A stretch of 5,200 nucleotides of DNA from NCBI GenBank assembly GCA_025351675.1, contig JANXVK010000458.1, positions 1-5,200 of the forward strand, written 5' to 3'. This document shows positions 1 to 5,200 of this stretch, one piece after another. The stretch's first letter is position 1; the number at the start of each line of letters is the position of its first letter. The translations under genes were made by a program, and so were the position numbers. Under the pieces are notes generated by a model that saw nothing but the letters and a program-made list of their open reading frames with translations, made no database searches and had not been told where the DNA came from. This stretch comes from Rhizobacter sp. Its GTDB lineage: Bacteria; Pseudomonadota; Gammaproteobacteria; Burkholderiales; Burkholderiaceae_C.

Positions 1-235
1 TTCGGTGAGCCGGCCTTCCAAGCCCAGCATCGCGAGCTTGGCCCGCTGCGCCTCGGCGGCGATCCTGGCCGACAAGGCGGCCGCGCCCAGAATCACGTCG
101 AGCGCCTCGGGCGCCGCGGGTGGCGCCGACCCGTTCAGCTACTTCGTCCAGGCCGGCGCCTATGGCCGCACCGAAGACGCCGAGGCGCAGCGGGCCAAGC
201 TCGCGATGCTGGGCTTGGAAGGCCGGCTCACCGAA
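1..235. repeat. 58-bp perfect inverted repeat (arms 1-58 and 178-235)
   Basis: Bases 1-58 are the exact reverse complement of bases 178-235, with no mismatch, separated by 119 nt (59-177). Identity stops abruptly: pair 59/177 mismatches, and beyond it only chance matches remain. The right arm is normal coding sequence in the middle of a SPOR domain; the left arm is the same stretch flipped, so the minus strand of 1-58 also encodes that SPOR segment. The left arm reaches base 1, so the repeat may continue out of the window. Such a long perfect copy inside one gene is more easily explained by a fold-back chimera (whole-genome amplification, library or contig-end artefact) than by biology. A recent genuine inverted duplication is the alternative. 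Confidence 0.95.
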
Positions 236-367
236 CGCGAGCAGGCCGGGCGCACCGTGTACCGCGTGCGCCTCGGGCCGTTCGACAAGAAGGGCGACGC
301 CGAGGCCGCGAAAGAGCGACTCGCCGGCGCGGGCGTCGAGGCGGCGCTGGTGCGCGTGCAGCGCTAG
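2..367 (+). CDS. SPOR-domain (FtsN-like) protein, 3' part; 5' side disrupted
   Basis: This is the C-terminal part of a SPOR-domain protein, a family that binds denuded glycan strands of septal peptidoglycan in the periplasm; FtsN is the best-known member. Numbering from the GTG at base 5, the domain covers about residues 43-120. It shows the two characteristic beta-strand motifs, YFVQAGAY (46-53) and YRVRLGPF (86-93), and ends with ALVRVQR before TAG at 365-367. The stretch ILADKAAAP (20-28) and the Ala/Ser/Gly linker after it look like genuine upstream sequence. Codons before base 59 lie in the inverted-repeat arm and are probably not the natural N-terminus. No transmembrane helix or Pro-rich linker, as expected for FtsN-like proteins, is visible. 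The GTG at 5 is only a chance start; the frame is open to the left edge. Placement before dsbA fits the argS-SPOR-dsbA order I recall from Burkholderiales. Confidence 0.8.
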   Translation, partial: SVSRPSKPSIASLARCASAAILADKAAAPRITSSASGAAGGADPFSYFVQAGAYGRTEDAEAQRAKLAMLGLEGRLTEREQAGRTVYRVRLGPFDKKGDAEAAKERLAGAGVEAALVRVQR

Positions 368-448
368 AAACAACGCTCGGGCCTGAACTTTGCTGAGCCG
401 CCTCGACTCTGTCATGCCCGCCGCCCGCCCAACCGAGATACGACCGAC

Positions 449-1099
449 ATGAAACGACGCCAGTTCTCGACCACCCTGCTCGGCGCGGGCGCCGCCGCGC
501 TCGCGCTGCCGCATGCCGCCATCGCGCAGGGCACCCCGGTGGAGGGCCGGCAGTATGTGCGGCTGAGCCAGCCGGTGCCGGTGTACGCACCGGCCGGCAA
601 GCTCGAGGTGATCGAATTCTTCTGGTATGGCTGCCCACACTGCGCGGCGTTCGAGCCGACGCTCGAAGCTTGGGAGAAACAGCTGCCCGATGACGTCGCG
701 TTTCGGCGCGTGCCGGTCGCGTTCCGCCCGGAGACCTACAGCGCGCACCAGCGCCTCTTTTACGCACTCGACAGCATGGGCTTCGTGCCGGCACTGCAGC
801 GCAAGGTGTTTTACGCGATCCACGTCGAACGTCAGCGGCTCGACAACCCGGCCGAACTGGCCGCCTTCGCGACCAAGAACGGCATCGACCCGGCTCGGCT
901 GACGGAGGCGGTCGCCTCGTTCGGCATTCAGGCCAAGCTGAAGCAGGCGAACCAGTTGGTCGACGGCTACAAGATCGACGGCGTGCCGGCAATCGGCATC
1001 CACGGCCGCTTCTACACCTCGGGCACCCTGGCGGGTGACAACGAACGGGCGCTGGCCGTGACCGACTACCTCCTGCAACGTCTGCGCAAGCCCGGTTGA
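449..1099 (+). CDS. dsbA: Thiol:disulfide interchange protein DsbA
   Basis: Periplasmic thioredoxin-fold oxidase of 216 residues, close to the usual DsbA length. DsbA donates its disulfide to cysteine pairs in newly exported proteins and is reoxidised by the membrane protein DsbB. The active site CPHC is at residues 62-65 within EFFWYGCPHC, the cis-proline loop is GVPAIG with Pro180, and the inserted helical domain lies between them at about 75-165. The N-terminus has a cleavable signal with likely cleavage after AIA (residue 26). It begins MKRRQF and then a hydrophobic Gly/Ala/Leu stretch, so the RRxF pattern resembles a twin-arginine signal, although DsbA is usually a Sec/SRP substrate. The ATG at 449 is preferred because it gives the whole signal peptide; only a weak GAG-like ribosome site precedes it. 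It lies 81 nt after the SPOR gene and just before lptA. No clear promoter is visible in the 81-nt gap. Confidence 0.93.
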   Translation: MKRRQFSTTLLGAGAAALALPHAAIAQGTPVEGRQYVRLSQPVPVYAPAGKLEVIEFFWYGCPHCAAFEPTLEAWEKQLPDDVAFRRVPVAFRPETYSAHQRLFYALDSMGFVPALQRKVFYAIHVERQRLDNPAELAAFATKNGIDPARLTEAVASFGIQAKLKQANQLVDGYKIDGVPAIGIHGRFYTSGTLAGDNERALAVTDYLLQRLRKPG

Positions 1100-1123
1100 T
1101 CCGAGGCATCGAAACTGGTGGGC

Positions 1124-1129
1124 TAGAAT
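1124..1129 (+). promoter_or_regulatory. Possible -10 element (TAGAAT) upstream of lptA
   Basis: TAGAAT matches five of six bases of the sigma-70 -10 consensus. No good -35 hexamer lies at 16-18 nt; TTGATC at 1096-1101 is 22 nt away, too far. If this is real, transcription would begin near 1136, which would exclude the ATG at 1128 and favour the ATG at 1152 for lptA. This is an inference from a short motif. Confidence 0.25.
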
Positions 1130-1859
1130 GGCATGCAAGTTTCATGCCTTTATGACCCATACCAACGCTCTCACCCGATACGCGCCACGCCGGCCGGCCC
1201 TGTTCCGGGTGCTGGGCGGGTTGTCTCTGGCGCTCGCGCTGTCCTCTTCGGCGCAGGCCGAGCGCGCCGACCGGCTGCAGAAGATCAACATCGCGGCCGA
1301 CCAGAGCGGCCAGATCGATCTGCAGAATCAGGTCGTCGTCTATACCGGCAACGTCGTGATCAGCCGCGGCACGCTGGTGATCCGCTCGGCGCGGGTCGAG
1401 GTGCGGCAGCTGCCGAGCGGCTACTACACGGCGGTCGCGTTCGGCGGGCCGAACAAGCCGGCCACCTTCCGTCAGAAACGCGACGGCGTCGACGAATACA
1501 TCGAGGGCGAGGCCGAGCGGCTCGAATACGACGGCCGCGCCGATCTGGTCAAGTTCATCACCAACGCCCAAGTGCGGCGCCTGCGCGGCGCAACGCCGGC
1601 CGACGAGATCGCCGGCAACCTGATCACCTACGACGCGACGACCGAGAAGATGACGGTCTCCGGCGGCGCGAAGCCGACGCCGGCGAACCCGGGCGGGCGG
1701 GTCACCGCGACGCTGTCGCCGCGCGAAGGCAGCGAGGCGGCCGCCGAGATGGCCGCGGCAGCGTCGGCCGCCGCGTCGGCGCCGCTCAAGCTCAGCCCGG
1801 CGCTCGGCAGCGCCTCGGTGCCTGCGGCCGCGCCAGCAGGCAAGGGCATCAAACCTTGA
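1128..1859 (+). CDS. lptA: LPS-transport periplasmic protein LptA
   Basis: LptA forms the periplasmic bridge that carries lipopolysaccharide from the inner-membrane LptBFGC complex to LptD/LptE in the outer membrane. From the ATG at 1128 it has 243 residues: a basic N-terminus, a hydrophobic signal core (about 25-40), likely cleavage after SAQA (residue 44), and an OstA/LptA beta-jellyroll domain at about 53-180. Family-like segments include [26 protein letters not shown] and [17 protein letters not shown]. The tail (about 200-243) is low-complexity Ala/Ser/Pro, making the protein longer than E. coli LptA (185 residues). Start choice is uncertain. The ATG at 1128 has a GGTGGG a few bases upstream but adds eight residues before the signal. 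The ATG at 1152 gives a more ordinary signal peptide but has no evident ribosome site. Its stop is 2 nt before lptB, which implies co-transcription. Confidence 0.9.
   Translation: MACKFHAFMTHTNALTRYAPRRPALFRVLGGLSLALALSSSAQAERADRLQKINIAADQSGQIDLQNQVVVYTGNVVISRGTLVIRSARVEVRQLPSGYYTAVAFGGPNKPATFRQKRDGVDEYIEGEAERLEYDGRADLVKFITNAQVRRLRGATPADEIAGNLITYDATTEKMTVSGGAKPTPANPGGRVTATLSPREGSEAAAEMAAAASAAASAPLKLSPALGSASVPAAAPAGKGIKP
1130..1148 (+). other. Small inverted repeat at the lptA 5' end
   Basis: GGCATG (1130-1135) and CATGCC (1143-1148) are perfect 6-bp complements around a 7-nt loop. The structure lies between the possible -10 box and the second candidate lptA ATG (1152), three bases upstream of it. 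It could be an operator half-site pair or an mRNA hairpin affecting translation, or it could be chance. There is no T-tract, so it is not a terminator. Confidence 0.3.
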
Positions 1860-1861
1860 AC

Positions 1862-2635
1862 ATGCTGGCCGCGGGCGATGACGCTTCGGGCCGCGCGCAC
1901 CGGCTCGAAGCCAGCGGTCTGCGCAAGTCCTACGGCGCGCGCACCGTCGTGCAGGACGTGCGCCTGTCGGTGCGCAGCGGCGAGGTCGTCGGCCTGCTCG
2001 GGCCGAACGGCGCGGGCAAGACGACCAGCTTCTACATGATCGTCGGGCTGGTGCGTTGCGATGCCGGCGAGATCACGATCGAGGGCAAGCGCGTCGAGCG
2101 GCTGCCGATCCACCAGCGCTCGCGGCTCGGCCTGTCGTACCTCCCGCAGGAGGCGTCGATCTTCCGCAAGCTCACGGTCGAGGAGAACGTCCGTGCGGTG
2201 CTCGAACTGCAGATCGACGAACACGGCAAGGCGCTGAAGCCGGCGGTGATCGAAGCGCTGCTGAACGGCCTGCTGCGCGATCTGTCGATCGACAAGCTGC
2301 GCGGGTCGCCGGCGCCTTCGCTGTCGGGCGGCGAGCGCCGACGCGTCGAGATCGCACGCGCGCTGGCAACGCAGCCGCGCTTCATCCTGCTTGACGAACC
2401 CTTCGCCGGCGTCGACCCGATCGCGGTGATCGAGATCCAGCGCATCATCAGTTTCCTGAAGAACCGTGGCATCGGCGTGCTGATCACCGACCACAACGTG
2501 CGCGAGACCCTGGGCATCTGCGACCGCGCCTACATCATCAGCGAGGGGCGCGTGCTGGCCGAAGGCACGCCGACCGAGATCGTCGACAACGCGGATGTCC
2601 GCAAGGTCTACCTCGGCGAACACTTCCGCATGTGA
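1862..2635 (+). CDS. lptB: LPS export ABC transporter ATP-binding protein LptB
   Basis: Cytoplasmic ATPase of the LptBFG exporter that drives lipopolysaccharide extraction from the inner membrane; 257 residues, slightly longer than E. coli LptB because of about a dozen extra N-terminal residues. All ABC motifs are intact: Walker A GPNGAGKT (47-54), Q-loop Gln96 in LPQEASIF, signature LSGGE (154-158), Walker B ILLDEP ending Glu179-Pro180, D-loop AGVD (182-185) and the switch His211 in TDHNVRE. The C-terminus YLGEHFRM closely parallels the YLGEDFRL end of E. coli LptB, which separates it from the related branched-chain amino acid ATPases. The ATG at 1862 follows the lptA stop by 2 nt. An AAGGG about 15 nt upstream is a distant ribosome site, so translational coupling to lptA is likely. 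The transmembrane partners LptF and LptG are not in this window. Confidence 0.96.
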   Translation: MLAAGDDASGRAHRLEASGLRKSYGARTVVQDVRLSVRSGEVVGLLGPNGAGKTTSFYMIVGLVRCDAGEITIEGKRVERLPIHQRSRLGLSYLPQEASIFRKLTVEENVRAVLELQIDEHGKALKPAVIEALLNGLLRDLSIDKLRGSPAPSLSGGERRRVEIARALATQPRFILLDEPFAGVDPIAVIEIQRIISFLKNRGIGVLITDHNVRETLGICDRAYIISEGRVLAEGTPTEIVDNADVRKVYLGEHFRM

Positions 2636-2640
2636 TGGAG

Positions 2641-2747
2641 CCCCTCGCCTGTCGAGTACGCCAGTCGATCCCCCGAGGGGATGCGGGCCCGCTTGGCTGG
2701 GCCACCAAGAGGCCGCTGCGTGACCCTTGCCCGGCGCTGGGCCCGCT
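2641..2747. repeat. Repeat-rich lptB-rpoN intergenic region
   Basis: The 136-nt gap (2636-2771) has no credible ORF but several nested symmetries. CCCCTCG (2641-2647) pairs with CGAGGGG (2674-2680). ATCCCC (2668-2673) pairs with GGGGAT (2677-2682) around a 3-nt loop, competing with the first pairing. GGCCC (2686-2690) pairs with GGGCC (2699-2703). The 9-mer GGGCCCGCT occurs directly at 2685-2693 and 2739-2747, and GCTGGGCC at 2696-2703 and 2736-2743. This resembles the GC-rich dispersed intergenic repeats of some Burkholderiales. No T-run follows the stems, so a classical intrinsic terminator is not supported. Confidence 0.5.
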
Positions 2748-2758
2748 CGCGCGTGGGT

Positions 2759-2762
2759 GAGG
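2759..2762 (+). promoter_or_regulatory. rpoN ribosome binding site
   Basis: GAGG, within GGTGAGGT, lies 9 nt before the ATG at 2772. It decides the rpoN start over an upstream in-frame TTG at 2727, which would add 15 residues unlike the family. Confidence 0.65.
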
Positions 2763-2771
2763 TCTGCTGAC

Positions 2772-4340
2772 ATGAAGCCGACCCTTCAGTTCAGGCTGTC
2801 GCAGCACCTCGCGCTGACGCCACAACTCCAGCAGTCGATCCGGCTGCTGCAACTCTCCACGCTCGAACTCCATCAGGAAGTCGAGCAGATGCTGGAGCAG
2901 AACCCGTTCCTCGAAACCGACGGCGACGACGGCCCGGCGTTCGAGCCGCTGGCCGAGCGCACGACCGTGGCCGAGCGCGTCGGCGAGCGCGAGACCGAGC
3001 GCGCGACTGAGGCCGGCACCGACGGCGTCGGCTCGGGCGACGAAGCCGCCGCGCCGCTTGACGCCGCCGAGTTCGGCGCCACCGAGCGCGACGACTGGGA
3101 AAACGGCACCGAGCGCGAAGACTTCGACGGCATCCGCGAAACCCCCGGCAAGAGCACGGCCAGCCCCGACGGCGACGACTTCGACGGTGCCGACCGCGAC
3201 ACCGCGATTCCGAGCCTGCAAGACCATCTGCGCGAGCAACTCTCCAGCCTGCGCCTGTCGGCCGCCGACGCCGCCGCGGTGATGGTGCTGATCGAATCGC
3301 TGACCGACGACGGGTACCTCGCCGACACGCTCGAGGACATCGCTACGCAACTCACCGCCGGCGAAGACGACCCCGACGGCGAGCGCGACGAACTGATCGA
3401 GCGCCTGCAGTGCGGCCTGCGCTATCTGCAAAGCATGGAGCCGACCGGTGTCGGCGCGCGCGAACTCGGCGAGTGCCTCACCTTGCAACTGCGCCTGCAC
3501 CCGCGCAGCGAAGCGCAGATGATCGCGATCATCGTCTGCAAGTCGCACCTCGACCTGCTGGCGCGGCGCGATCTGAAGAAGCTCTGCGCCGTGACCGGTG
3601 CCGACGAAGACATGCTGCGCGAGGCGCAGGCCCTGATCGTCGCGCTCGAGCCCAAGCCCGGCCGCCAGTTCGCGCGCGCCGAGGCCAACATCATCATTCC
3701 CGACGTGATCGTGCAGAAGGCCGGCCGCGGCTGGAAGGTCACGCTGAACCCCGACGTGATGCCGAAGCTGCGCATCAACGACTTGTACGCGAACGCGATC
3801 CGCGCGCAGCGCGGCCCGGGGTCGCGCAGCGCGCCCGATGCGCTGAACGGCGCCGGCGCGGGGCTGAATTCTCGGCTGCAGGAAGCCCGCTGGTTCATGA
3901 AGAACATCCTGCAGCGCTTCGACACGATCCAGCGCGTCTCGCAGGCGATCGTCGAGCGCCAGAAGAATTTCTTCACGCACGGCGCGATCGCGATGAAGCC
4001 GCTGGTGCTGCGCGAGATCGCCGACGAACTCGGCCTGCACGAATCGACGATCTCGCGCGTCACGACCGCGAAGTACATGAACACGCCGTTCGGCACCTTC
4101 GAGCTGAAGTACTTCTTCGGCTCGTCGCTGAACACCGAGGCCGGCGGCAACGCGTCGAGCACCGCGGTGCGGGCGCTGATCAAGCAGATCGTCGCGGCCG
4201 AGAACCCGGTCAAGCCCTTGAGTGACAGCCAGATCTCGCAGATGCTCGACGAGCAGGGCATCCAGGTCGCGCGGCGAACCGTCGCGAAATACCGCGACGC
4301 GTTGAAGATCGCGCCGACGCAACTTCGCAAGGCGATGTAG
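2772..4340 (+). CDS. rpoN: RNA polymerase sigma-54 factor RpoN
   Basis: Sigma-54 directs RNA polymerase to -24/-12 promoters that need ATP-driven enhancer-binding activators; typical regulons cover nitrogen use, motility and carbon uptake. The protein has 522 residues against 477 in E. coli. Region I (1-48) is the Gln/Leu-rich activator-responsive segment starting MKPTLQFRLSQHLALTPQLQ. Region II (about 49-145) is a long acidic Asp/Glu/Gly-rich linker. Region III follows, with the core-binding domain (about 146-330), the predicted helix-turn-helix around LREIADELGLHESTISRV (413-430), and the RpoN box ARRTVAKYRD (500-509). The box differs from the ARRTVAKYRE consensus only in its last residue. 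A Gly/Ala/Ser-rich stretch at 347-366 is probably a flexible insert. The ATG at 2772 has a good GAGG site. The lptB-rpoN order is conserved in proteobacteria, but the 136-nt gap leaves room for a separate promoter. The next gene starts 2 nt after the stop. Confidence 0.97.
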   Translation: MKPTLQFRLSQHLALTPQLQQSIRLLQLSTLELHQEVEQMLEQNPFLETDGDDGPAFEPLAERTTVAERVGERETERATEAGTDGVGSGDEAAAPLDAAEFGATERDDWENGTEREDFDGIRETPGKSTASPDGDDFDGADRDTAIPSLQDHLREQLSSLRLSAADAAAVMVLIESLTDDGYLADTLEDIATQLTAGEDDPDGERDELIERLQCGLRYLQSMEPTGVGARELGECLTLQLRLHPRSEAQMIAIIVCKSHLDLLARRDLKKLCAVTGADEDMLREAQALIVALEPKPGRQFARAEANIIIPDVIVQKAGRGWKVTLNPDVMPKLRINDLYANAIRAQRGPGSRSAPDALNGAGAGLNSRLQEARWFMKNILQRFDTIQRVSQAIVERQKNFFTHGAIAMKPLVLREIADELGLHESTISRVTTAKYMNTPFGTFELKYFFGSSLNTEAGGNASSTAVRALIKQIVAAENPVKPLSDSQISQMLDEQGIQVARRTVAKYRDALKIAPTQLRKAM

Positions 4341-4342
4341 CC

Positions 4343-5200
4343 ATGACCCTGCCGCTGTTTTTGCCGTGCGCCGCGGGCGTCGAAGCCCTCCTCACCGAAG
4401 AGATCGAGCGCATCCTGCCGAAGGCGCGCGTGCATCAGGCGCGCGGCGGTGTCGCGCTCGAAGGCGATCCGCTCGACGTGATGACGCTGAACCTCGAGAG
4501 CCGACTCGCGCAGCGTGTGCTCGTCGAAGTGGCGCACGGTTCGTACCGCGACGAGAACGACGTGTACGAACTCGCGCGCAGCGTCGACTGGTCGGAATGG
4601 ATCACGCCGCAGCACACCTTGCGCGTGGACACCACGGCCCACCGCAGCCCGCTCAAAAGCCTGAACTTCGCCGCGCTGCGCATCAAGGACGCAGTGTGCG
4701 ACGTGCTGCGCGACGCCACCGGCGAACGCCCGAGCGTGGACACGCGCTCGCCCGACTTGCAGCTCGTGCTGCACCTCGGCGAACACGATGCAGCGCTGTA
4801 TGTCGACAGCTCCGGCGAGTCGCTCTTCAAACGTGGATGGCGTGAAGACAAGGGCGACGCGCCGCTGAAGGAAACGCTCGCCGCGGCGATGCTGGCCGCG
4901 GCCGGCTGGCGCGGCACGCCCGAGGCGGGCGGCGCGCTGCACGACCCGTGCTGCGGCTCCGGCACCATCGCCATCGAAGCCGCGCAAATCGCCTGCGGCA
5001 TCGCCCCGGGCCTGAAGCGCCGCTTCGCCTTCGAGCGCCTGCTGCCCTTCACCAGCGACGAGATGCGCGCCGACCTGCAGCGCCTGCGCAGCCACGCGCA
5101 GGCCCGCATCCACGCCAGCGCGGTGCCGATCTACGCCAGCGATGTGTCGTTCCGCATGGTCGATTTCGCGCGGCGCAACGCCCAGCGCGCGGGCGTGGAG
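4343..5200 (+). CDS. rlmL: THUMP-domain SAM-dependent 23S rRNA methyltransferase (RlmL family), 5' part
   Basis: An open frame of 286 codons from the ATG at 4343 to the right edge with no stop, so the gene is cut by the window. The N-terminus MTLPLFLPCAAGVEALLTEE, a THUMP RNA-binding domain (about 45-155, including SRLAQRVLV and RSPLKSLNFAALRIKDAV) and the linker LYVDSSGESLFKRGWR (152-167) are typical of the RlmL/YcbY family. The Rossmann methyltransferase domain follows, with SAM-binding motif I DPCCGSGTIAIEAA (201-214) and a motif II acidic residue in YASDVSFRMVDFARRNA (264-280, Asp267). In E. coli this domain methylates N2 of G2445 of 23S rRNA. The catalytic NPPY-type motif should lie beyond the edge. 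E. coli has an additional RlmK half; many betaproteobacterial homologues are single-domain, which cannot be decided here. It begins 2 nt after the rpoN stop, with AAGG about 10 nt upstream, suggesting translational coupling. Confidence 0.92.
   Translation, partial: MTLPLFLPCAAGVEALLTEEIERILPKARVHQARGGVALEGDPLDVMTLNLESRLAQRVLVEVAHGSYRDENDVYELARSVDWSEWITPQHTLRVDTTAHRSPLKSLNFAALRIKDAVCDVLRDATGERPSVDTRSPDLQLVLHLGEHDAALYVDSSGESLFKRGWREDKGDAPLKETLAAAMLAAAGWRGTPEAGGALHDPCCGSGTIAIEAAQIACGIAPGLKRRFAFERLLPFTSDEMRADLQRLRSHAQARIHASAVPIYASDVSFRMVDFARRNAQRAGVE

Noticed and set aside
390..418. Sigma-70 promoter for dsbA (TTGCTG with a -10 near CATGCC)
   Set aside because: The -10 candidate matches the consensus too poorly.
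228..1571. 447-codon minus-strand frame across the SPOR, dsbA and lptA genes
   Set aside because: It spans three real genes and the gaps between them, is Arg/Pro/Ala-rich, and has no domain.
2641..2682. Intrinsic terminator after lptB
   Set aside because: The stem-loops are real on paper but no T-run follows them.
2698..2713. Possible sigma-54 -24/-12 site (GG, 10 nt, GC) before rpoN
   Set aside because: Only the minimal GG-N10-GC spacing is met; the flanking bases do not match TGGCAC/TTGC, and this pattern is frequent by chance in GC-rich DNA.
2727..2771. N-terminal extension of RpoN from the TTG at 2727
   Set aside because: The ATG at 2772 has a good ribosome site and yields the exact family N-terminus; the 15 extra residues are unlike the family.
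2538..4322. 594-codon open frame on the minus strand opposite lptB end and rpoN
   Set aside because: It is antisense to the unmistakable rpoN gene, has a low-complexity Arg/Ala/Val/Gln composition and shows no recognisable domain; long antisense frames are common in GC-rich DNA.
3422..5113. 563-codon open frame on the minus strand opposite rpoN and the methyltransferase
   Set aside because: It overlaps two well-supported genes, has no family motifs, and its composition is that of a GC-rich shadow frame.

Overview
The window looks like a piece of a high-GC betaproteobacterial chromosome, most likely order Burkholderiales (Comamonadaceae or Leptothrix/Rubrivivax-like). This rests on the GC-rich codon use, on the style of the DsbA (EFFWYGCPHC) and RNA methyltransferase proteins, and on the Burkholderiales-type lptA-lptB-rpoN block. 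I recognised the families by eye and ran no search. All five genes are on the + strand.

Layout. Bases 1-367 hold the 3' part of a gene for a SPOR-domain (FtsN-like, peptidoglycan-binding) protein. The first 58 bases of the window are an exact reverse complement of bases 178-235 inside this same gene, so its 5' side is disrupted, probably by a fold-back assembly or amplification artefact. Bases 449-1099 encode a DsbA-type periplasmic thiol oxidase with an RRxF twin-arginine-like leader. Bases 1128-1859 (lptA) and 1862-2635 (lptB) encode the periplasmic bridge protein and the cytoplasmic ATPase of the Lpt lipopolysaccharide exporter, 2 nt apart. A 136-nt gap rich in small inverted and direct repeats follows. 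Bases 2772-4340 encode RpoN (sigma-54). After another 2-nt gap comes the 5' part (286 codons) of a THUMP-domain 23S rRNA methyltransferase of the RlmL family, which runs off the right edge.

How the genes relate. The left half concerns the cell envelope: SPOR/division, disulfide formation and LPS export. DsbA may help fold periplasmic proteins of this kind, including the disulfide-containing LptD of the same export system, but that link is general knowledge and is not shown here. The lptB-rpoN pairing is a conserved proteobacterial neighbourhood. Two details differ from the order I expect in this lineage: lptA directly follows dsbA with no kdsC/lptC in front, and rpoN is followed by an RNA methyltransferase rather than hpf/ptsN.

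I found no mobile element, CRISPR array, tRNA/rRNA gene or convincing new system. The most notable signal is the 58-bp perfect inverted repeat at the left edge. The long minus-strand open frames are GC-rich shadows of the genes described.
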